DNA of 64,000 nt from an uncultured Clostridia bacterium (lineage in GTDB: Bacteria > Bacillota > Clostridia > Oscillospirales > Acutalibacteraceae): positions 1 to 64,000 of the forward strand of contig CAMMVF010000012.1 in NCBI GenBank assembly GCA_946500295.1, written 5' to 3'. The position numbers and the translations under genes were made by a program. Positions 1 to 8,647 of the stretch are shown here, piece by piece (within the stretch, counting starts at the first letter, position 1; the number at the start of each line of letters is the position of its first letter). Under the pieces are notes generated by a model, which was given only the letters and a program-made list of their open reading frames with translations, did not search any database and was not told the origin of the DNA.

Positions 1-721
1 GCCGTTTGTCGGGCGAATATTGTCGCACCTCGCATGAGGTGCGTGAGTAGAAATCTTCACGGGCGAAACAACCCGCTCCGTCTGTTTTGTCGCACCTCGC
101 ATGAGGTGCGTGAGTAGAAATTACACAAAAATAAATTCATTTCTTTGTGCAACATGTCGCACCTCGCATGAGGTGCGTGAGTAGAAATTGATTCCGACAA
201 ATCTGCATCGGTTAACAATTCAGTCGCACCTCGCATGAGGTGCGTGAGTAGAAATGAATTTCCGTGATATCGGTATTTAACCATACGGAGTCGCACCTCG
301 CATGAGGTGCGTGAGTAGAAATATCCAGTCCGCTTGTGTCGGCAAATGCATTGGTGTCGCACCTCGCATGAGGTGCGTGAGTAGAAATGATATTCCCCCT
401 GTCATCGTAGCCCTCATACACGTCGCACCTCGCATGAGGTGCGTGAGTAGAAATGCCCTTTATGCGTGCCGTTTGTCGGGCGAATATTGTCGCACCTCGC
501 ATGAGGTGCGTGAGTAGAAATCCTGATTTATGTAATGGTTGATATCTACATCAAGTCGCACCTCGCATGAGGTGCGTGAGTAGAAATGAGATTCACTATA
601 TCGTCGGTGACAACTATATCGGGTCGCACCTCGCATGAGGTGCGTGAGTAGAAATTGTTAAAATCGAATTGAATAGCTTATACGCTGCTGTCGCACCTCG
701 CATGAGGTGCGTGAGTAAAAT
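1..721 (+). CRISPR. CRISPR array, trailer end (11 repeats in window, array continues left of base 1); repeat GTCGCACCTCGCATGAGGTGCGTGAGTAGAAAT, 33 bp, spacers 33-35 bp
   Basis: Repeats start at 22, 89, 156, 223, 290, 356, 422, 489, 555, 623 and 690. The last copy (690-721) is degenerate (GAGTAAAAT), so the distal end is on the right. The repeat resembles type I-C repeats (GTCGCACC..GGTGCGTG palindrome). Confidence 0.98.
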
Positions 722-738
722 AGTTATATCCTCCTAAC

Positions 739-770
739 GGCAGCGGTGCAGTGGCAGGCTCACCGCTGCC
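739..770. other. Perfect 10-bp inverted repeat (GGCAGCGGTG/CACCGCTGCC) just beyond the CRISPR array
   Basis: Read directly; no adjacent T-run on either strand. Confidence 0.6.
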
Positions 771-861
771 AAAGTCAAACAAGATAATTTACAAAAACAG
801 GTAAGATTATATTGCGTTTTTGTGAAAATTATGCTACACTATGGCTAAAGGAGGAATTAAT

Positions 862-1365
862 ATGAGCGGTAGAATTGTTAAGGCTATGTCACTCTTGCTT
901 TGTGCGGTGGTGGTTGCTGGGTGCTGTCTTGTGGGGTGTGAGCAAGATAAAAGACCAACTGATTACAACGAAATAACCAAGCAGGATATATATGACGCAT
1001 TTAAGGAACTCTATCCTGATGCAGAATTGAATGCCGAGGAGCATAAGCTATATTTGAATAAAGATGGTGAATATCCCATCATCGGGAATTACTGGCTGGA
1101 TTTAGACAGCGTGGCTATTCCCGAGGAGTTCAGTTTTAACATTAAATCAGCTGAAGATGTTGAGACAATATTAAATTGTTATATGAAGCTGTTTTATGAT
1201 GATTGGACAGATGATAACATGGAAGAGTTTTTCGAATTCTATACCATTACTGACGACAGCGTAGAAGATAATTACAGTGAAGACTATGAATTTCATGGTT
1301 GGACATTTAGTGTTTTTTATGATGACCGTGACAGTGAAATATTTATATATTTACCGAATTTATAA
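862..1365 (+). CDS. Putative lipoprotein, unknown function
   Basis: Signal sequence with lipobox-like LVGC; AAAGGAGG upstream of ATG at 862. Confidence 0.75.
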   Translation: MSGRIVKAMSLLLCAVVVAGCCLVGCEQDKRPTDYNEITKQDIYDAFKELYPDAELNAEEHKLYLNKDGEYPIIGNYWLDLDSVAIPEEFSFNIKSAEDVETILNCYMKLFYDDWTDDNMEEFFEFYTITDDSVEDNYSEDYEFHGWTFSVFYDDRDSEIFIYLPNL

Positions 1366-1392
1366 TATTGTATATTTATTTTGATATCGAAC

Positions 1393-1420
1393 AAAGCATC
1401 TACTTAGTAGGTGCTTTTTA
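1393..1420 (+). terminator. Rho-independent terminator after the lipoprotein gene
   Basis: AAAGCATCTAC-TTA-GTAGGTGCTTTTT. Confidence 0.75.
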
Positions 1421-1798
1421 TATTACCTTAATTTAACGAAATGGAGGAATTTTAATGGCTGATGAAATCAATGTAGGTAGGCTTGTAGCCGAAATTATTC
1501 CGGGAATAACAATGAATAATATGTAATAGAACAAAACAACAAAATTTAGGTCTTAAACTAACAAATAAGAATTATTTCTAAATTTAAGTAAAATATTAAT
1601 TTTAATACTGTCTTTTTCAGCCTGCTTCAAAACTCGAAACAGGCTTATTTTCGCAAATTATCAGAATATTCTGTGAATATATACCAGTAATGCCCTGCCA
1701 TACTTAAACAAACTGCACAAAGCAATGAAGTTTTTGATTTTACTTAGATTTCATTGACAATTTTTAGGCTTTCGACTATTATAATTAATATAACAATA

Positions 1799-1829
1799 TA
1801 AACACTGTTTAATAAACGAACACCGTTTA
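1799..1829 (+). promoter_or_regulatory. Candidate TetR operators: two adjacent inverted repeats
   Basis: TAAACA-C-TGTTTA (1799-1811) and TAAACG-AACAC-CGTTTA (1813-1829), directly upstream of the TetR gene. Confidence 0.55.
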
Positions 1830-1835
1830 ATTATT

Positions 1836-2441
1836 ATGATTATTATGAAGGGAGCAAGCGCTTTGGGGCGTGAAAGACAGATACAAAAAAACAACGAAAC
1901 CAGAAAAGCTATAATAGACGCCGCTGTTTCTATCGGCCTTGAAGAGGGATTTGACGAGCTTTCAATCCGCAAGATAACCGACAGGCTCGGCTATTCCGCA
2001 GGGATAGTCTATCATTATTTTAAAGATAAGCAGGAAATACTCGACATTATTCATAATCAAACCAGCCTTGAACTCAAGGATGCAGTTGAGGCTTGCATTA
2101 GCCCCGAACGCAGCTTTGAAGAAAATACAAAGGTAGTTTTTAAGATGGTCTGTGAGATGATGAAGTGCAACCCCGACACATTCAAACTTATATTGGTTAA
2201 CAGAGGCTCTCGCAGCAGTGAGTCGATTGACCTGTGGCTCGACATGGTAAAACGGTGCATCGACATGGGTATAGAAAGCGGCGAACTAAGAGATGTTGAC
2301 AGTGAGATAACCGCTCACACCCTGCTAAACACAATTTTGGTGGCCCATATGATAATAAGCGACAGGAAAACCGAAAAGTCAAAAATCGAGGATATATTTA
2401 ACACTGAGCTTGATATAATTTTGCATGGGATATTAAAATAA
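1836..2441 (+). CDS. TetR/AcrR family transcriptional regulator
   Basis: N-terminal HTH: RKAIIDAAVSIGLEEGFDELSIRKITDRLGYSAGIVYHYFKDKQEIL. Start may be 1845. Confidence 0.92.
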   Translation: MIIMKGASALGRERQIQKNNETRKAIIDAAVSIGLEEGFDELSIRKITDRLGYSAGIVYHYFKDKQEILDIIHNQTSLELKDAVEACISPERSFEENTKVVFKMVCEMMKCNPDTFKLILVNRGSRSSESIDLWLDMVKRCIDMGIESGELRDVDSEITAHTLLNTILVAHMIISDRKTEKSKIEDIFNTELDIILHGILK

Positions 2442-2465
2442 TTTATTTTAGTAGGAGGAATTTAT

Positions 2466-3425
2466 ATGCCCTGGTATTTGATTGTCATTTTAATAATTCT
2501 GGGAGTGGTAATATTGTCGGTAATATTTTGGCATCTATTAGCTAGATACTTTTTCAATAAAACTATCCTGCGAAAAGAAAACCAGATTACAATCGAGGAA
2601 GCCGACAAAATGATGGGCACCCACTGGGGTCAGTTTACCGAGCTTATGAGCGAAAGGAAAAAATGGTTTGACGCTCAGAGCTTTGAGACCGTATCTATAC
2701 AATCTGACGATGGCTTAAAGCTTGTCGGTCACTACCTTGAAAGCGACCCAAGCTCCAAAAAAATAGTAATTGCCTTTCACGGATACTCGAGTAAGGGAAT
2801 GAGCGACCACTGCGCCACCGCAAACCTGTATTACAGGCTTGGAATAAATACGTTGATAGTCGATGAGAGAGCACACGGAGAAAGCGAGGGAAAGTACGTA
2901 GGCTTCGGAGTTTTGGACAGATATGACGCTTTGAAGTGGATTGAATATGTAATTAACCGCTTTGGCAGCGACTGCACAATCATTCTTCACGGAATTTCAA
3001 TGGGCGGCGCTACCGTATTGATGACTGCAGGACTTAATCCGCCGAAGAACGTCAAGGCTATTATCGCAGACTGCGCCTTCACCTCTGCATATGACGTATT
3101 TTCCCACGTTCTTAAAACTTGGTATCACATACCGAGCGGCCCTATTTTGAAAATCACAGAGAAAATGGGGCGCAAGGAGGCAGGCTACGGCTATAAGGAC
3201 TGCTCAACACTTGACGCAGTAGCTAAAACCGACATTCCGATTTTATTTATCCACGGCGGCAAGGATACCTTTGTTCCCACATGGATGAGCAGAGAAAACT
3301 ACAAGGCGTGCGCCTCACCGAAAGAGCTTGTAATTGTTGAAAACGCCGCCCACGGCGAGAGCTTCTTTATGGACAATGCTAAATGTGAAAAAGCGATTTC
3401 AGACTTTATCGGCAAATACTGCTGA
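2466..3425 (+). CDS. Membrane-anchored alpha/beta hydrolase
   Basis: N-terminal TM segment; nucleophile elbow GISMGG; late Asp/His in GGKDTFVP..NAAHGES. Confidence 0.88.
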   Translation: MPWYLIVILIILGVVILSVIFWHLLARYFFNKTILRKENQITIEEADKMMGTHWGQFTELMSERKKWFDAQSFETVSIQSDDGLKLVGHYLESDPSSKKIVIAFHGYSSKGMSDHCATANLYYRLGINTLIVDERAHGESEGKYVGFGVLDRYDALKWIEYVINRFGSDCTIILHGISMGGATVLMTAGLNPPKNVKAIIADCAFTSAYDVFSHVLKTWYHIPSGPILKITEKMGRKEAGYGYKDCSTLDAVAKTDIPILFIHGGKDTFVPTWMSRENYKACASPKELVIVENAAHGESFFMDNAKCEKAISDFIGKYC

Positions 3426-3475
3426 TGAAGGTTTTGAATACATAAAAACCAAGTAAATTAAAAGGAGATTTTAAA

Positions 3476-4855
3476 ATGTCGGTAAAGTACTATCCAATCA
3501 CAAACGCACAGAAAATTCACTTCTTCACCCAGACTGTTTGCCCCAAAAAACAGCTTCTCAACATTGGCGTAAGCGTAACCATTGAGCTTGATGTTGACTT
3601 TGATGCATTGAAGCAGTCAATTTACGAGGCTTATGACAGAAACGAATCTATGAGAATCCGCTTTCACCTCACCAAAGACAACGAGACGGTTCAGTACATA
3701 GCACCCAAAGAAGATAGGGATATCCAATACTTTGACTTCAGACATTGGAAGGAGGAGGACGCCGCTGACGAAATGCGCCGCTGGACAGAGATTCCCTTTG
3801 AGCGCTATGACTCGCCAATGAACAAAATTGTAATGATAGATATGCCGCAGGGCTACAAAGGTCTTTACTTTCTTGTTGACCATATGACCGCCGACGCTCA
3901 GTCGCTGATTGTCTTTCTTGAGGATATCATCAGAATCTACTGTGCAAAAAAATATGACGAGGAATATCCGAAGCCGCTTAAATCCTATGTTGAGCAGCTC
4001 AAGAAGGATTTGGAGTATGAAAACAACTCAAAGCAGCTTTTAAGGGACAGAGAGGCCTGGACGAACGAAATCAAAAATTCCGAACCGATTTATGCGGATA
4101 TCTTTGGAAATCATGCTCTGCAAAGGGAAAGATTCACAAAGAATAATCCTAAGCTCAGAGCTGCAACCAGCGTGACAACGGACGTCACCGCAGGCATCAA
4201 AACCTTCCATCTCGAGGCTGACGCTTCAAAGCGGCTTATGGACTTCTGCGCTGAATATCATGTTCCGCCGGTTTGCCTTTTGCTGATGGGACTTAGAACC
4301 TATATTTCAAAGGTGAACAACAAGCAGTCTGACATTTCAATTCAGTCCACCATTTCCCGCCGTGCAACCCTGCTTGAGAAAAAATCCGGCGGCACAAGAA
4401 TCCACTTCTTCCCCTGCCGCACCATTGTAAACACCGAGGACTCCTTCCTCGACGGACTTGAGAAAATGCGTGAGGCTCAGAACAAAAACTTCAGACATTC
4501 AAACTTCAATCCGCTTGAGGTCTTTGCTATCAGACAGAAAATTTACAATCTTGAGCCGGGTCAGGGATACGAGCCGCTGTCGCTTACATATCAGCCATTG
4601 TCAAGAAAGAGCGAGGATATGCCGGATGTAAGGTACAAGTCAAACTGGTATTCAAACGGCGTAGCAGCTCAGGCTTTATACCTCACGGTTATGCACCGCC
4701 CCGAGGACGACGGGCTTGACTTCGATTTTGAGTATCAGAAGATCAAGGTTACTCCCGACCAGCTGGAGCTTATATACTACTATCTGTGCAAGATTATGTT
4801 CTACGGAATTGAGCATCCCTACGCTTCAGTCGGCGAGATTATTGACGCAGTTTAA
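3476..4855 (+). CDS. Stand-alone condensation-domain-like acyltransferase
   Basis: NRPS C-domain/CoA-dependent acyltransferase-like layout; LVDHMTADAQS corresponds to HHxxxDG with the second His and the Asp retained. Confidence 0.75.
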   Translation: MSVKYYPITNAQKIHFFTQTVCPKKQLLNIGVSVTIELDVDFDALKQSIYEAYDRNESMRIRFHLTKDNETVQYIAPKEDRDIQYFDFRHWKEEDAADEMRRWTEIPFERYDSPMNKIVMIDMPQGYKGLYFLVDHMTADAQSLIVFLEDIIRIYCAKKYDEEYPKPLKSYVEQLKKDLEYENNSKQLLRDREAWTNEIKNSEPIYADIFGNHALQRERFTKNNPKLRAATSVTTDVTAGIKTFHLEADASKRLMDFCAEYHVPPVCLLLMGLRTYISKVNNKQSDISIQSTISRRATLLEKKSGGTRIHFFPCRTIVNTEDSFLDGLEKMREAQNKNFRHSNFNPLEVFAIRQKIYNLEPGQGYEPLSLTYQPLSRKSEDMPDVRYKSNWYSNGVAAQALYLTVMHRPEDDGLDFDFEYQKIKVTPDQLELIYYYLCKIMFYGIEHPYASVGEIIDAV

Positions 4856-4905
4856 TTTTACTTGTAAAGCAGTCTTAAAATAAATATTACAGAGGAGATA
4901 TTAAA

Positions 4906-5142
4906 ATGACATTGGATATAAAATCTTTTACAGACATTATGGCAGAGTATGTTGACCTTGACGGGAAGGAGGTAAGTGAGGATTCTCGCTTTATTGAGGA
5001 TCTTGGCTTCAACTCCTACGACTTCATGAGCCTGCTCGGAGAACTTGAGGATAAATACGACGTTGAGGTTGACGAGCGTGAGGTAACTAAATTCCGTACC
5101 GTCGGCGAGGCAATGGAGTACATAAACTCTCTCGGTGAATAA
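4906..5142 (+). CDS. Acyl/peptidyl carrier protein
   Basis: 78 aa; phosphopantetheine-site-like DLGFNSYDFMSLLGELEDKYDVEV. Confidence 0.88.
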   Translation: MTLDIKSFTDIMAEYVDLDGKEVSEDSRFIEDLGFNSYDFMSLLGELEDKYDVEVDEREVTKFRTVGEAMEYINSLGE

Positions 5143-5152
5143 GGAGGATAAA

Positions 5153-6706
5153 ATGGATACAAGTATGATTCGTCCCACCAAGCGCTACGAAAACCTCAAG
5201 GAGCTTGTGGCTGACGCCGCCCGCAAATACGGTGATTGCGATGCTTACCGCTACAAGAAAAACAAGGAGATTGTCAGCAAAACCTACAACGATTTGCTCG
5301 CTGATACTCAGGCGTTTTCACGTGCTTTAGACGCCATGGGACTGCTCGGCAAGCACATTGCCGTGGTCGGAGCGTCAAGCTACGAGTGGATAGTAACCTA
5401 CTTTGGCACAGTCAACAGCGGCGGTGTCATAGTCCCCATTGACAAGGAGCTGGGCGGAGACGACATTGCAGAGCTGTTAAATCGCGCCGATGTAGAGGCT
5501 GTAGTATATGACACTCTGCTCTATGACAGAATCGAGCGCATCAGGGAGCTGTGCCCGAACATTCGTTTCTTTATTGATTCCACGCTTGAGCTCGACGGCG
5601 AAAACGCCCTGTCCTTTGAAAAACTCATTGAAGCAAACCGAGGAAGCTTTGACACGGAGATTGACAGAGAAAAAATGTGCGCCATTCTATTTACCTCGGG
5701 TACTACAGGCAAGAGCAAGGGCGTAATGCTCACTCATAAAAGTCTGACCGACAACGCCACCTGTATGGATATGGAAGAGCCCGAGGGTTCAATAATGCTT
5801 TCCGTCCTCCCCATCCACCACGCCTACTGCTTTACCTGCGATATCCTTGCAGGAATGTGCACGGGAGCCGTAGTTTGCTTTAACGATTCCATCATGCGTC
5901 TTGCAAAAAATATCGGCATCTTTAAGCCGAATATTGTTTTGCTTGTACCGATGATAATCGAGTCTGTTTTTTACAAGCTTCAGGAGGCGGCTAAGGCTTA
6001 TCCGGATGTACCGAAGCCGATGCTTGCAAAGAAGATATTCGGGGAAAATCTACGCACAATATACAGCGGCGGAGCTTACTTAAACCCGAAGCTGGTAGTC
6101 GCTTTTGACGAGTTTGGAATTGAGCTTATTCAAGGCTACGGAATGACGGAATTTTCTCCTCGAATCAGCGCCAATATGCGCCGTTGCAGCAAGCTCGGCT
6201 CTGTAGGAATACTCATTCCGGGTTGCGAAGCTAAGGTAGTAGAAGGCGAGCTGTGCGTAAGAGGCGACAGCATGATGCTCGGTTACTACAAAGACGAAAA
6301 GACTACAAACGAAACCATAATAGACGGCTGGCTTCACACCGGCGATTTGGCTTATGTTGACGAGGATAACTTCGTATTCATCACAGGCAGAAAGAAAAAC
6401 CTGATTATCCTCGCAAATGGCGAGAATGTATCTCCCGAGGAGCTTGAAAACAAGTTCAGCGGCTGGCTTCCGGCAAAGGAACTTATGGTTTACTCCGATG
6501 AGGGAAAGATAGTTTTAGAGGTTTATCCAAACTCTGAAGTACTCGCCGCCATGAATATTACCGATTTTAAGAGCGTTGCCGAGCAAAAGGTTGCTGAAAT
6601 AAACAGTGATCTACCCCTTTACAAACAGATTCATCATGTTATAATCAGGGAGGAAGAGTTTGAAAAAACCTCTTCGAGAAAAATCAAACGCAGAAATAAC
6701 ACCTGA
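5153..6706 (+). CDS. AMP-dependent acyl ligase/synthetase (adenylate-forming)
   Basis: P-loop LFTSGTTGKSKGVMLTH, GYGMTE, GWLHTGDLAYVDEDNF, C-terminal KTSSRKIKR. RBS AAGGAGG precedes ATG at 5153. Confidence 0.93.
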   Translation: MDTSMIRPTKRYENLKELVADAARKYGDCDAYRYKKNKEIVSKTYNDLLADTQAFSRALDAMGLLGKHIAVVGASSYEWIVTYFGTVNSGGVIVPIDKELGGDDIAELLNRADVEAVVYDTLLYDRIERIRELCPNIRFFIDSTLELDGENALSFEKLIEANRGSFDTEIDREKMCAILFTSGTTGKSKGVMLTHKSLTDNATCMDMEEPEGSIMLSVLPIHHAYCFTCDILAGMCTGAVVCFNDSIMRLAKNIGIFKPNIVLLVPMIIESVFYKLQEAAKAYPDVPKPMLAKKIFGENLRTIYSGGAYLNPKLVVAFDEFGIELIQGYGMTEFSPRISANMRRCSKLGSVGILIPGCEAKVVEGELCVRGDSMMLGYYKDEKTTNETIIDGWLHTGDLAYVDEDNFVFITGRKKNLIILANGENVSPEELENKFSGWLPAKELMVYSDEGKIVLEVYPNSEVLAAMNITDFKSVAEQKVAEINSDLPLYKQIHHVIIREEEFEKTSSRKIKRRNNT

Positions 6707-6718
6707 GGAGGAACGTGT

Positions 6719-7045
6719 ATGACATTTCAAGAAGCTTTTGCCGAGGTAAAGGAAATTATTTCAAAGGCTGACGTGAGCAAGTACAACGGAGGGCATATAG
6801 CCTTTCAGGTAAATCTGAGAGGAGAGGGCGAGGGCGCTTTCTATGTAGAGCTTGACAACGGATTTGTAGATGTTCAGCCCTACGAATATTACGACAGAGA
6901 CGTTATATTCACCGTAGGAACTAAGGATTTTCTGAAGATTATGAAGGGCAAGCTCGACCCGGTGCTGGCTTTTACAATAGGAAAGCTGAAAGTTGACGGA
7001 GACATCGGCAAGGCTCTTGAAATTCAAAAGCTGATTAAGAGCTGA
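6719..7045 (+). CDS. SCP2 sterol-binding domain-like protein
   Basis: 108 aa; ..FYVELDNGFVDVQPYEYYDRDVIFTVGTKDFLKIMKGKLDPVLAFTIGKLKVDGDIGKALEIQKLI. Confidence 0.85.
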   Translation: MTFQEAFAEVKEIISKADVSKYNGGHIAFQVNLRGEGEGAFYVELDNGFVDVQPYEYYDRDVIFTVGTKDFLKIMKGKLDPVLAFTIGKLKVDGDIGKALEIQKLIKS

Positions 7046-7060
7046 GTTTATTTAAGACAG

Positions 7061-7099
7061 AACAGGCTGTATCGCAATGTGTGATACAGCCTGTTTTAT
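7061..7099 (+). terminator. Operon terminator
   Basis: AACAGGCTGTATC..GATACAGCCTGTTTTAT. Confidence 0.85.
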
Positions 7100-7153
7100 A
7101 TTGAAATATCTATTTGAACTCATGCAGAACTTACACAGAATTTCTGATATATA

Positions 7154-8086
7154 TCACTCATACAAGTCCGTTGACAGATAACGCTCGCCCGAGTCAGGGA
7201 GTACGGTGACTATGGTCTTTCCGCTGTTTTCCTCCATCATTGTAAGCTTATGTACGGCACACAAGGCAGCTCCCGAGGAAATACCGACCAGAAGCCCCTC
7301 ACTGTCTGCAAAGGCACGGGCGTAGGCATAGGCTTCCTCGTCCTTTACTGTGATTACGGCGTCGCAGATATCGAGGTTTAACGTATCGGGAATAAAGCCT
7401 GCCCCTATCCCCTGTATCTTATGAGCTCCGCTTTTGCCCTTTGAAATTATCGGGGAGGAGTGTGGTTCTACTGCTATATTTTTAATTCTCGGGTTTTTGG
7501 TTTTGAGATAACCTCCTACCCCGCTGAATGTACCACCTGTACCGACAGCCGAAACAAAGATATCCACCTCGCCCTCGCTGTCACGCCAAATTTCCGGACC
7601 CGTTGTCTCAAAATGCGCCCGTGGATTGGCAGCGTTTTCAAACTGCCCCAAAATCACGGAGCCGTCGATTTGCTTGTGCAGGAGATTTGCCATATCTATA
7701 GCTCCCTGCATCCCCTTTGAACCATCTGTAAGCACTATTTCTGCACCGTAGGATTTGAGCAGCTTTCTTCTCTCCTCCGACATGGTTTCGGGCATAGTGA
7801 GAATAGTCTTATAACCCATTACTCTGGCAACTGCTGCTATTCCGATGCCCGTATTTCCACTGGTGGCCTCTATTATAGTTGCTCCCGGACGGAGCGCACC
7901 GCTGCGCTGGGCGTCATCTATCATATACATAGCAACCCTATCCTTTACACTTCCGGCGGGGTTGAAGCACTCGAGCTTTACCAGCAGCTTTGCGTTTTTT
8001 ATTTTATATTTCTCTTGAAACCGCCGAGGTCTGAACATAGGGGTGTTGCCGATAAGCTCGAGCAGCGAGTTTTTGACATTTGACAT
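7154..8086 (-). CDS. cysK: Cysteine synthase A
   Basis: IGNTPM, FNPAGSVKDR, EATSGNTGIG, VGTGGT motifs. Confidence 0.95.
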   Translation of the reverse strand: MSNVKNSLLELIGNTPMFRPRRFQEKYKIKNAKLLVKLECFNPAGSVKDRVAMYMIDDAQRSGALRPGATIIEATSGNTGIGIAAVARVMGYKTILTMPETMSEERRKLLKSYGAEIVLTDGSKGMQGAIDMANLLHKQIDGSVILGQFENAANPRAHFETTGPEIWRDSEGEVDIFVSAVGTGGTFSGVGGYLKTKNPRIKNIAVEPHSSPIISKGKSGAHKIQGIGAGFIPDTLNLDICDAVITVKDEEAYAYARAFADSEGLLVGISSGAALCAVHKLTMMEENSGKTIVTVLPDSGERYLSTDLYE

Positions 8087-8133
8087 GAATCTATCATCCC
8101 TTCCCCTGCCGAAAACTCGGCAGAATATATGTT

Positions 8134-8167
8134 AAAAAAGCGCCATACAAGCTGTACGGCGCCTTTT
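8134..8167 (-). terminator. Terminator downstream of the 8181-8597 gene
   Basis: Minus-strand AAAAGGCGCCGTACAGCTTGTATGGCGCTTTTTT. Confidence 0.7.
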
Positions 8168-8180
8168 ATCGTTAAATAAA

Positions 8181-8597
8181 TCAGAGCAGCTTGCTGTAGC
8201 TCATGAGCTCATCGGGAAGCTCGGAAGCGTCAGCCGAAATCAGAAGAGTGATCTTTGTTTCAGCCTTTTCTGCAAGGCTGCTGAGCATTTTTACGAGCTG
8301 GCTCAGCTTTGAGAAATCCTTGCCGCAGATTTTGAAGGTTGAATCAACAAAGATATCAGTTACGTCGTAGTTACCTGCACAAATTCCGCAGACAAAGCCG
8401 TAGAGAACATCATAGCCCTGTACGCCGTACTGGTCTGTATCAATAAGTCTGGCCTTGTGTGTAACGTCGAAGGTAAGCTTAGCGCCCTTTTCAATTACTA
8501 CAACATTGCCGGAGGAGGTAGCAACCGCCTCGTTGGCCAGAGAAATTAACTTTTTGGTTTTTCCTGTACCTTTTTTTCCTATAAGTAAAGTTACCAT
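8181..8597 (-). CDS. P-loop (Walker A) protein of unknown function
   Basis: MVTLLIGKKGTGKTKKL Walker A; 138 aa. Confidence 0.75.
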   Translation of the reverse strand: MVTLLIGKKGTGKTKKLISLANEAVATSSGNVVVIEKGAKLTFDVTHKARLIDTDQYGVQGYDVLYGFVCGICAGNYDVTDIFVDSTFKICGKDFSKLSQLVKMLSSLAEKAETKITLLISADASELPDELMSYSKLL

Positions 8598-8647
8598 GGG
8601 ATTTGCCTCCTTATATATTACCGCTGTGCGGTTAATTCCTTATTTAA

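Noticed and set aside
57-517. Three ORFs (57-362 -, 212-502 -, 302-517 +) in the ORF track
   Set aside because: They are read-through of CRISPR repeats and spacers; the recurring STHAPHARCD / APRMRCVSRN peptides come from the repeat.
1751-1972. 73-aa minus-strand ORF
   Set aside because: Antisense to the TetR gene start; low-complexity IIIIII run from an AT-rich promoter region.
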